64,000 nt of DNA, taken from an uncultured bacterium (GTDB lineage: Bacteria; Cloacimonadota; Cloacimonadia; Cloacimonadales; Cloacimonadaceae). Positions 51,098 to 59,447 of this stretch are shown piece after piece. Positions within the stretch are counted from its first letter, which is position 1; each line of letters begins with the position of its first letter. Location: assembly GCA_938009275.1 (NCBI GenBank), contig CALLHY010000073.1, forward strand, positions 1-64,000, in the 5' to 3' direction. The position numbers and the translations under genes were made by a program. Under the pieces are notes generated by a model, which was given only the letters and a program-made list of their open reading frames with translations, made no database searches and was not told the DNA's origin.

Positions 51098-54000
51098 ATG
51101 AGGGAAAATAAACCTACAACTACTCAAGTTAGTGGCAAAAACTACATCCATATCCAGAAGAAATACTTTAACACCATCTACCAGGAAAATAATCTTGATA
51201 AGATGCTAGGTTCGTGGGCAGGTGAAGCATATAAAAGTGTGTTTTTCAATATAACACAAGTGCTTGATCTCCAGCAGCGGTCTTATCAGCAGACTGCTAA
51301 GAATAGAAATCAACAGGCTAATCAAAATTCAGACGATGGAACCTACCCCAGGGAATCTGGAGAAATGCTTTTTTCAAAGCGGAACGAGTGGGACAACAAT
51401 ATAATTGCCATCACCGGAGGTAGAGGTTCAGGAAAGTCTTCGACCTTGAATAATGTAGTAAATTATCTACGGGGTAAAGAGGTAGATGCAGATTTCTGTA
51501 AAGAAGCAGGGTTCAGCAGTAAAGGGTCTAGCATATGTGGTACTATAATCACATGCTTGGGGATTTTAGACCCCACTTTGTTTAATGATTCGGACATCAT
51601 GGAAGTGGTAATATCCTGGTTGTTTAGGATGTTCAAAGAAAAACTGCTGAAGAATGAGAAGACGGATACTGAGGCTAAACGCAAGATATTGAAAGAGTTC
51701 GAAGACATATATAAGTACCTTGGAACCATTAGGCGAGATAATGGCAAACGGATGGATGGGGATTATATTGAGACCTTGGATATCCTTAGCTCCACAACCA
51801 AACTAAAGTATCTGTTAAACGATTTGATAGCCTTAACCTTAAGCTTCTTGCACAAGAACCAGGACGAGAGTAATGGTAAAGCAGTAGCTCACAGGCTGTT
51901 AATAGCCCTGGATGATTTTGATCAAGAATATGCCAATGCCTATAAAACGTTGGAGTTTATCCGTAAGTACTTGATGATACCAAATGTTATTGTGCTTATC
52001 GGGGCAAATATTGAGGATCTGCATAGCTTCATTGCCAAGACTATGTATGCTGAACTAAAGATAACAAAAGAATTAGATAAAGAAGCATTTAGTAGAGCAG
52101 AGACAATGAGTCTGAACTATCTGCAAAAGGTAATCCCCGAAGCACATAGAATCCCGATGCCGACATTTAACAACTTTGGTAAGGCAACGCTTCTATTTAT
52201 AGAAGATATTGATGACGAAGAATTCAAGAACTTCTCGGACAGAAGTAACAAGGATGATGTTAGCGCATATCGAGAGAGATTTGGTTATACCAATAGGATT
52301 GTTAGGCTTATATACCAGAAAGCCGGGGTTCTACTATTACCTGATGCTGAACATATTCAATTGTTTAATTATATGTCGCTAAGAGATATCAACGGGCTTA
52401 TTGAACTGCTCCAAGACGCTGACGAGAAGAATGGTCACCAGGTAAACACCTGCAATAAACTGTTGGATTATCTGTACAGGTGGTTTTTCAAAGGAGTGGT
52501 AAAGGATTCTCAGCCTCATTACAAAAAACAGCTTGATGATATACTCAACACCGGAGGCTATCGAAGGAACAAACTTTGGGTAAAGCTATATAACAGACTG
52601 CTGATGGATATCTCAAGTGCAAATGACTTGAATACTTGGCTAAGAAGAGATAGACTGGGAGAATATGGCGAGTTATACAATTCGATAATCGACCCCTTGA
52701 ACAATCCATATAATGTTTCCTATGCTGATGTAGCGAAGATGAAAGGGAGAATACAACACAAAGAAGACACTGATGATCAACGAAGAGTTGTGATGTTCTG
52801 TGAAGTTATGCAGAGTATTCAATGCTATACTCAATATGCAAGTGCTAGTATGAACGAAAGTTCTATACCATTCTATCAGGGCTTGATAACACATGATAAT
52901 CTTGCTACCTTAAATAGGGACTGCATATATATTGATGATATAAAGAAACTAAACAAAGGCATTAAGAGACTTGCAGAGCAGTATGGTAAGAAAGGATCAA
53001 ATGACAGGGTAGGGCTCGTTATGGATCAGTTTAACAAGGCTAAGGAACTTTTTGATAAGTTCATTTATTACCGATACCCATATCCAACCACGGGTATCAA
53101 GGAATCCATTTCGAATCAAACTGACCAAAAGGTATTCTATGATGAGGATATTGAGGGCAATTATGAGAAGGTTGTGTTCTCAGTTCAAGCTTATATGCTG
53201 AAACATGGCTTTTTCGGAGCTTTAGCTCTTGGCCAAAGAGAATTGATTGAGTACATGATGGAAAAGGCAAAGCTTAGGTTGAAACAGAGTTCTACCTATG
53301 TCGTAGACCATTTATGTGAAATCTTTGTCCGGATTGGAAACTCTCTAACAGATGCTAGAGTGGAGAACATTACTCCACCGGAGGATCTATTGATTGCTAA
53401 GATTGTGAAAAACATCCATGACAGCGAATTCATGGATCTCATGCAACAGGCAGGACAAGTCAAGATGATTTTGCAAAGAGGTACTCTTGAAGTGAAACGT
53501 AAGTTTAGTTACGACGAATCTGAGAAAGAGATACTCAGTAATATGGTTATTATCCTGACCTCATTAATCACAAAGGATTCAAAAGATGGTATTGAACTTG
53601 ACCCGCTATTAGATGCTATTGAAACAACCCTATCAGATAGTACTATGTCTTTTAAAATACAACTAATTAGGTTTCTTTGGTTTGTCGCACTATTCCAACT
53701 AATTCTAGAGTTGCAGGAATCGTTTGTAAGCGGAAAAGACAGCAAGAGTACCGTGGATTCCAAAGGTAAAGTGACAGATTTTGATGGGTATTACCAGCTT
53801 GTTACGGATAGAATCCGGAAGGTCCAAAGTCACAAAAATGCTGCAGGAGTGCTAACGCGTAGTTCAACCACGATATCCATTGATTTAACTGAGTTGAGGC
53901 AGGGATTGGAAAATGTACAGGATAAGGGGTCAGAGAGTGCAATCTTTTCAAGTTCGATATTTAAAAAGCTGGAAGACCTTCGAGCCAAAATGAATGAACT

Positions 54001-54112
54001 CAGGAGACCAGCTGATAGTGTTTCATTTGTCGGTGATGAACTAACTTGGTTTATAGATGGTTTGCAGAGCATAAAGGATGAACTAGAGGCGTATCTAAGT
54101 GGACGTTCTTAG
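51098..54112 (+). CDS. rdrA: RADAR system ATPase RdrA
   Basis: A 1004-residue cytosolic P-loop NTPase. Walker A is GGRGSGKSS (107-115), Walker B LLIALDDFD (267-275), followed by VIVLIGANI, a sensor-like strand. The DPTLFNDSDI and ISWLF region (about 158-175) resembles KAP-type ATPases. The remainder is long, helical and not recognised. By itself it would be an undefined KAP/STAND-like ATPase, but the next gene is a divergent deaminase overlapping by 14 bases, the exact two-gene arrangement of RADAR. In RADAR (established), RdrA forms rings that assemble with RdrB and respond to phage infection. AGGAG (51088-51092) precedes ATG. No SLATT or Csx27-type accessory gene follows. Confidence 0.85.
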   Translation: MRENKPTTTQVSGKNYIHIQKKYFNTIYQENNLDKMLGSWAGEAYKSVFFNITQVLDLQQRSYQQTAKNRNQQANQNSDDGTYPRESGEMLFSKRNEWDNNIIAITGGRGSGKSSTLNNVVNYLRGKEVDADFCKEAGFSSKGSSICGTIITCLGILDPTLFNDSDIMEVVISWLFRMFKEKLLKNEKTDTEAKRKILKEFEDIYKYLGTIRRDNGKRMDGDYIETLDILSSTTKLKYLLNDLIALTLSFLHKNQDESNGKAVAHRLLIALDDFDQEYANAYKTLEFIRKYLMIPNVIVLIGANIEDLHSFIAKTMYAELKITKELDKEAFSRAETMSLNYLQKVIPEAHRIPMPTFNNFGKATLLFIEDIDDEEFKNFSDRSNKDDVSAYRERFGYTNRIVRLIYQKAGVLLLPDAEHIQLFNYMSLRDINGLIELLQDADEKNGHQVNTCNKLLDYLYRWFFKGVVKDSQPHYKKQLDDILNTGGYRRNKLWVKLYNRLLMDISSANDLNTWLRRDRLGEYGELYNSIIDPLNNPYNVSYADVAKMKGRIQHKEDTDDQRRVVMFCEVMQSIQCYTQYASASMNESSIPFYQGLITHDNLATLNRDCIYIDDIKKLNKGIKRLAEQYGKKGSNDRVGLVMDQFNKAKELFDKFIYYRYPYPTTGIKESISNQTDQKVFYDEDIEGNYEKVVFSVQAYMLKHGFFGALALGQRELIEYMMEKAKLRLKQSSTYVVDHLCEIFVRIGNSLTDARVENITPPEDLLIAKIVKNIHDSEFMDLMQQAGQVKMILQRGTLEVKRKFSYDESEKEILSNMVIILTSLITKDSKDGIELDPLLDAIETTLSDSTMSFKIQLIRFLWFVALFQLILELQESFVSGKDSKSTVDSKGKVTDFDGYYQLVTDRIRKVQSHKNAAGVLTRSSTTISIDLTELRQGLENVQDKGSESAIFSSSIFKKLEDLRAKMNELRRPADSVSFVGDELTWFIDGLQSIKDELEAYLSGRS

Positions 54113-56720
54113 GAATTGTACCCATAAACTCTTTGTGGACGTAAGCATCTCTGATATCTTGGGGTTGCTTTCGGGAAGCAATCCAAGAGCTGCCCTATCA
54201 AATGAGACCTTATTGAGTGCATATTGGAAGAATAAGTTCACCGAGAGTAACGACAGGTACTCCATCGATGAGTTAGATGCAATGTGGGATTTCCTAAGTA
54301 GTAACTGCTTAGTGGAAGATAATAATGAAATGACATCCATTCATGCCACCTACCTGCTCGGCCACGTGGCAAAAATGATCCTGAAAGAAAACCAATACGA
54401 GCCCCTATGCAAGTTTGAAAACCTCCTAAGGTGGCAGGATATTTCTCTATACATGGGAGAGGACATCTTTACTACTGCCTTTTTAGCAGCTAAGGATGAA
54501 GTTTCTAACCGCCCCAGGGATTATTACACCTGGAGCGCAATAACACGCACAGATAACTTCAGGCTAAGGCAATTGTTGCAGAAAGGTGTGGCGGAGAATC
54601 ACTTTCATCTGAAAGGCTCTGCCAATCATGTGCTTCTGAATTGGATTTCGGCAATGAACAATCCCCTAAGGGCAAGAAAGAAACTCGATAAGGTGATATT
54701 AGCAGAGAATAAGAGTTCAGTCAACAGTAAACTAATGGAAGAGCTGCGTGACATAATCTACGTTGCAGCAAAGATAAGACAGTACATTCATTCCAAAGTA
54801 CGGAATGATTGGGAGGAAACAGGTGATTATATTCGGTTTGGCGAACTGCAAGATGATAAATTGGGAGTTCATAAGCTTAGCACAGATATTGATGTAGCTG
54901 CAAGGCTATCTGCACATACCCATCAAGATGCTAAGGGCAATAATCGCTATCTTGACTATGCCATAGAGAAAAACATCCCTGCAACCGATGCTAATGAATT
55001 TTTAGTATATAGGGGTGAACGTAAACTGCTGTACGAATGGCAGAAGCGTATCTATTCCAACAATACTGCTAATGCAGATAGGCTGTATTTGGCAGATCTA
55101 CTTTATCTATATCAATTGGTGTACGTAAAGTTCAGAAGTACGTTTATTCAAAATGACGGTGCTATGGGCTTTGCGGGATTTGATTCTTATGACAAGAGGA
55201 AAGAGCTGTTTATTAAGGATACACATTATGAAGCTGTGAGGGATTACCTTGCATTGACGGGTAACAGGCTACATCAAAACATTACCCAATTTGAGACCAG
55301 AATAACCCCAAAGAGCAGCACGCATGAGATGAAAAAAGCCGTTAATGGCTTCAAAGCCAATTCTACATTGCAATACTATGACTATGACTCAATTGATGGC
55401 TATTTAAAGAGATTGGATGGTAAAACGGATATTTGTAAACAGGATACCGCAAGCAATAATAGCGAACATTTCCATGTGCTGCATTTTATAAAGGACAAGG
55501 ATAAAACTTGCAAGCTAAGTTCATGCATCAAACCACGCCACGCCAAGCTTAGGCAGAAGATAAAAACGCAAGCTATGGCATTGGCAAGGCTTAGAGAAAG
55601 CTACACCGATATTAAAACCAAGATATTGGGGATAGATACCGCTAATTCAGAGTTTGCGGCAAGACCCGAGGTTTTTGCCCAATGCTATAGGTTCTTAAGT
55701 AAACATTTGCCCCAGCGTTCCCCCCTTGATCTATCCGGAGAGTTTGCACCACAGCTACGGCTAACCTTCCATGCCGGAGAAGATTTTTATGATGTTGTGG
55801 ATGGCTTACGAACCATAGATGAGGCGATAGAATTTTGTGGTCTTTCCCGTGGGGATAGAATTGGGCATGCTTTAGCAATGGGTATCGATGCAAGTGCATA
55901 TTATCAGAGTCGTCCTAAGGTGATCTATCTGCCCAAGCAGATACTACTGGACAATATTGTTTGGATGCTGATGCATTGCAAGATTTTCGATATTGATATA
56001 AAGCTTCAGTTCGAGAAGCTACTTGTAGATAAGTATAGTGAGCTGTTCTGTGATATCTATAGTGCCAATAAGGTTCCCGACGTGCGTATATACTACAAAG
56101 CGTATCAATTGAGATGTGACGATCCAAGCATGTACCTGACAGATGAATACCAGCAGGATCGGCGCAACGCTATAAACTTTTGGCAACGCTGTGCTCTTGA
56201 CAGTAGAGATGAGCTTAAGGCAATCAGAAGAGATAATGAAGCCGTGGAACTATTGAAACAGTACCAATTTTGCTATGAGGCGAGGCATAACGGGGAATCA
56301 AGTGAGAAGTTTGAGATTAGTCCGGAATACAAGTTTGTAGTGACCAAGCTGCAACAAAAGATGCAGGATAAGGTTAATAGCATTGGGATTGGAATAGAAG
56401 CGAATCCAACTTCAAATCGTTTGATAAGTAAGTTTGGGCAGTATTGTGAGCACCCAATTGTAAGATGGTACAATTTGGGATTAACCTATGACAAGGATGC
56501 TCTAGATTCTTGTCCTCAATTGTTTGTTTCCATAAACACAGATGACCAAGGGGTATTCAACACTTGTTTAGAAAACGAGTACGCGCTAATTGTGCTTGCA
56601 TTGCAGAAAGATGTTAATCCAGATGGCACACGGAAGTATTCTGATGCCTACATTTATGACTGGGTGGAGCGTATAAGGAACAATGGTATTGAGCAAAGCT
56701 TCCTTCAACTTAAAAGATAG
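54099..56720 (+). CDS. rdrB: RADAR system adenosine deaminase RdrB
   Basis: An 873-residue protein with a divergent adenosine-deaminase TIM barrel. Zinc and catalytic motifs in family order: HFHLKGS (H168, H170; compare HVHLDG), GIDTANSEF (about 511), FHAGED (H558, E561), GDRIGHA (H590) and NTDD (D815, D816) near EANPTSNRL. Large insertions between motifs, as in RdrB, make it more than twice the length of ordinary deaminase. In RADAR it edits adenosine to inosine in RNA or mononucleotides during infection. Starts at GTG 54099 with AGAGG 9 bases before, overlapping rdrA by 14. All predicted catalytic residues are present, so it should be active. Confidence 0.88.
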   Translation: MDVLRNCTHKLFVDVSISDILGLLSGSNPRAALSNETLLSAYWKNKFTESNDRYSIDELDAMWDFLSSNCLVEDNNEMTSIHATYLLGHVAKMILKENQYEPLCKFENLLRWQDISLYMGEDIFTTAFLAAKDEVSNRPRDYYTWSAITRTDNFRLRQLLQKGVAENHFHLKGSANHVLLNWISAMNNPLRARKKLDKVILAENKSSVNSKLMEELRDIIYVAAKIRQYIHSKVRNDWEETGDYIRFGELQDDKLGVHKLSTDIDVAARLSAHTHQDAKGNNRYLDYAIEKNIPATDANEFLVYRGERKLLYEWQKRIYSNNTANADRLYLADLLYLYQLVYVKFRSTFIQNDGAMGFAGFDSYDKRKELFIKDTHYEAVRDYLALTGNRLHQNITQFETRITPKSSTHEMKKAVNGFKANSTLQYYDYDSIDGYLKRLDGKTDICKQDTASNNSEHFHVLHFIKDKDKTCKLSSCIKPRHAKLRQKIKTQAMALARLRESYTDIKTKILGIDTANSEFAARPEVFAQCYRFLSKHLPQRSPLDLSGEFAPQLRLTFHAGEDFYDVVDGLRTIDEAIEFCGLSRGDRIGHALAMGIDASAYYQSRPKVIYLPKQILLDNIVWMLMHCKIFDIDIKLQFEKLLVDKYSELFCDIYSANKVPDVRIYYKAYQLRCDDPSMYLTDEYQQDRRNAINFWQRCALDSRDELKAIRRDNEAVELLKQYQFCYEARHNGESSEKFEISPEYKFVVTKLQQKMQDKVNSIGIGIEANPTSNRLISKFGQYCEHPIVRWYNLGLTYDKDALDSCPQLFVSINTDDQGVFNTCLENEYALIVLALQKDVNPDGTRKYSDAYIYDWVERIRNNGIEQSFLQLKR

Positions 56721-56914
56721 AGTTAACATGATTTATCTGGATTATGCTGAATACAGGCGGAGGGGACGTTTACAAGGAATGGTTTGAAGAACAAGGCGAT
56801 GAGTGGTATTGCCCTTTCTGTGTTACCCCTCCCGGGTATATGTGGTGTTGCGTGGAGTCCTGAAGTTGCGCTAACGCTTCACCTCAGGCTATAGAATCTC
56901 TCTCTTCCAGAAAA

Positions 56915-56960
56915 CCTGAGGCTTACGCCTTAGGCTATTATCTGTCGCTCTTGCAGAGCT
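56915..56960. repeat. Partial copy of RADAR-flanking repeat
   Basis: CCTGAGGCTTACGCCTTAGG and the following TATTATCTGTCGCTCTTGCA, same orientation as the right copy at 57061-57194, without the rest of the element. Confidence 0.8.
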
Positions 56961-57060
56961 TAAATTCACTTCACCATCCCTAGGCTATAGGATGTTGCTC
57001 CTCCTGAGCTTAGATGTATCCCATTAACCTTTTAACCTGTTAACCCGTTAATCTGTTAAC

Positions 57061-57194
57061 CTCTCTTTTCCTCTCTGGCTCTTTTACTCATTGTTAAAAT
57101 ATAAATTGTGTCGCCCACAAGGGGCTTTGTATTGGTGGGTGCCTTGTTCCTGAGGCTTACGCCTCAGGCTATTATCTGTCGCTCTTGCAGAGCT
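57061..57194. repeat. Right inverted copy of RADAR-flanking repeat
   Basis: Reverse complement of 49914-50047 with scattered changes. Flanked on both sides by TTAACC-type short tandem units (57021-57060; 57203-57240), and a further start of the unit (CTCTTTTCCTC then TTGTGTCGCCC) at 57239-57280. The whole of 56721-57466 holds only these repeats and, at 57405, a TTGACA before tilS. Confidence 0.9.
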
Positions 57195-57466
57195 CAGATG
57201 CATCACCAGTTAACTCACTAACCTACTAACCTGTTAACCTCTCTTTTCCTCTTTGTTAAATAAAAAATTGTGTCGCCCTCAAAAAAAAACCTGCATTTTG
57301 TCCTTATAACTCAGTTTTGTCACCACCCAGTATTATGGAAGTCTGTATCTATGGTGCGCTACATGTAGATGTGATTGTGGCTATCAGTATCATTCACTTT
57401 GCTATTGACATCTTGGGTGCATCGTAAGAATATGGTCTTTCATAGATTTAACGGTGGAGAAGTCGG

Positions 57467-58921
57467 ATGCAATTAGCAGATGCCTTAAAGAGGCTGACAG
57501 AAGATATTAGGCGTAAAGAGCTGATAAATGGTGGAGATAAGCTTATTCTGGGCTGTTCCGGAGGGGCCGATTCCAATGCCTTGCTATACCTGTTTTCACG
57601 GCTGAGGTATGTTCTTAATGTATCGTTATTGGCAGTACATGTTAATCATCAGTTGCGCGGCGAAGAAAGTTTGGCAGACGAACAAACCGTTAAACAGCTT
57701 TGTTTAAAGCTAAACGTTCCGCTTATCATTCGCAAGATAGACATCCCCAAGATCGGAAATTTGGAAGGTAATGCCCGTAAGCTGAGGTTTGAGGCATTTG
57801 ACAAGGTGATGCAGAGTTATTCATTTACCAAGATTGTATTAGCCCATCATCGGGACGATCAAGCAGAAACCGTGCTACTAAACCTGTTTCGCGGTTCCGG
57901 TCTTAGCGGTATGGCGGGCATAAAGCCACTATCGGGAAGGATAGTGCATCCGCTACTATGCTTCAGTCGCGTGGAACTGGAAGCCATTCTGGAAGAGGCA
58001 GGTATAACCTGGCGCATCGATAGCAGTAATGCGGATAACAGCTACTCCCGAAATAAACTGCGAAACGATTTGATTCCTCATATCAAAGCAGAGTATAGTA
58101 GTGCCCTATCCGAGCATCTTGGCCATCAGGCAGAGATATTGTATCAGGCAGATCGATTGTTACGGGATAGGGCAAAACAGCAAACCAAACGGATAGCTCT
58201 GGAATACCATCCCGGCAAAGTTGTTTTGGAAATAAAACCTTTGGCTAAGCTTAGCGAAGTGGAGCAGTATTACATCATTCGCCAATGCTTTCGCTATATT
58301 AGTAACACAGAAACTGATTTTATGACTGCGCATTTTATGGCAATTCTGGACGTTATTAGCTCCGACGGCAGTAAGCAACTATATCTATCGCAGGGCGTGA
58401 AGGTAAAGAAACTCTACAATGAACTGCATTTTTATATAAAGGAAGAGATCAGCACTATGCCCGAAGAAGAGCTGGAGATAGATGCAGACCGTGCCCGCGC
58501 AGTGTTTGGTGACTACCGCTTCACGTTCAAATATCTAAAGGTTGCCCCAAAAGACTTGAACACCGATGAGGGAGCTATTCAGGTGCTATTGGATGCCGAC
58601 AAGATTCAGTATCCCTTCAAAATTAGATACCGTAAGCCGGGTGATAAGTTTATGCCTTTTGGAATGAATAACTTCAAGCGTTTAAAAGAGTTTTTTATTG
58701 ACGAAAAAGTCCCCAAATATGATAGGGAATTGGTTCCAATAATGGATGATGGCGAAAAACTATTTTGGATAGTGGGATATCGGATAGACGAGAGGGTGCG
58801 TTATGACGATAATACCTCCCGTTTCTTGCTGCTAAGAGCCGAATCCACCAGTATAAAGCCCAAACGGGCTGCCAACCGAATAAAAACTACAAGAGGAAAT
58901 GATGAATCAGATGAATTGTGA
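57467..58921 (+). CDS. tilS: tRNA(Ile)-lysidine synthetase
   Basis: A 484-residue N-type ATP pyrophosphatase adding lysine to C34 of tRNA-Ile(CAU). P-loop is LGCSGGADSNALL (about 28-40), followed by VHVNHQLRGEES, AHHRDDQAETVLLNL and DSSNADNSYSRNKLRN (substrate loop). The C-terminal TilS domain contains FKIRYRKPGDKFMPFG. Length is normal for the two-domain form. TTGACA begins 62 bases before the ATG. It overlaps hpt by 23 bases and opens a housekeeping operon of tilS-hpt-ftsH-hslV-hslU, the first three in the order found in many bacteria. Confidence 0.95.
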   Translation: MQLADALKRLTEDIRRKELINGGDKLILGCSGGADSNALLYLFSRLRYVLNVSLLAVHVNHQLRGEESLADEQTVKQLCLKLNVPLIIRKIDIPKIGNLEGNARKLRFEAFDKVMQSYSFTKIVLAHHRDDQAETVLLNLFRGSGLSGMAGIKPLSGRIVHPLLCFSRVELEAILEEAGITWRIDSSNADNSYSRNKLRNDLIPHIKAEYSSALSEHLGHQAEILYQADRLLRDRAKQQTKRIALEYHPGKVVLEIKPLAKLSEVEQYYIIRQCFRYISNTETDFMTAHFMAILDVISSDGSKQLYLSQGVKVKKLYNELHFYIKEEISTMPEEELEIDADRARAVFGDYRFTFKYLKVAPKDLNTDEGAIQVLLDADKIQYPFKIRYRKPGDKFMPFGMNNFKRLKEFFIDEKVPKYDRELVPIMDDGEKLFWIVGYRIDERVRYDDNTSRFLLLRAESTSIKPKRAANRIKTTRGNDESDEL

Positions 58922-59447
58922 TATATTAGCCGTTCTATTCGACGAATACAGAATCCAAACCCGTATCCGCGAGATAGGTCTGGAGATTAGCAATGAATAT
59001 CAAGGTCGTAAACCCATACTGATAGGCATCCTGAAGGGTGGTTTTATCTTTTTGGCAGATTTGGTGCGCAGTATTAGTATTCCTGTTGAAGTGGATTTTT
59101 TGGCCATCTCCAGTTATGGTGCCGGAACCAGCAGCAGCGGTGTAGTTAAAATCCGCAAAGACATAGACCTGGACATTAGCGGTAGAGATGTGATAGTAGT
59201 GGAAGACATTGTGGATTCGGGACTTTCACTGCAATACATTAAGGACTATTTATGGCAGCACAAGCCAAGCAGTTTGCGCACCTGTGTGCTGTTAGATAAG
59301 CCGGAAGCGCACAAGATAGAAGTAAGTTTTGATTATGTGGGCTTTGAAGTTCAGAACGAGTTTGTAGTAGGTTATGGATTGGATTTTGCCGAGACTTATC
59401 GTAATCTGCCTTATATTGGCATACTAAAAGAAGAGATGTATCAATGA
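58899..59447 (+). CDS. hpt: hypoxanthine phosphoribosyltransferase
   Basis: A 182-residue type I phosphoribosyltransferase forming IMP or GMP from hypoxanthine or guanine and PRPP. The PRPP motif is VIVVEDIVDSGLSLQYI (about 92-108), with GILKGGFIFLADL for the diphosphate loop and FVVGYGLDFAETYRN for the base site. AGAGG precedes two adjacent ATG codons. The gene overlaps tilS (23 bases) and ftsH (4 bases), so all three are coupled; with punA it completes purine salvage. Confidence 0.94.
   Translation: MMNQMNCDILAVLFDEYRIQTRIREIGLEISNEYQGRKPILIGILKGGFIFLADLVRSISIPVEVDFLAISSYGAGTSSSGVVKIRKDIDLDISGRDVIVVEDIVDSGLSLQYIKDYLWQHKPSSLRTCVLLDKPEAHKIEVSFDYVGFEVQNEFVVGYGLDFAETYRNLPYIGILKEEMYQ

Noticed and set aside
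49751..57466. RADAR region as a prophage, integrative element or transposon
   Set aside because: No integrase, transposase, tRNA attachment site or phage structural gene seen; only inverted intergenic repeats flank it.
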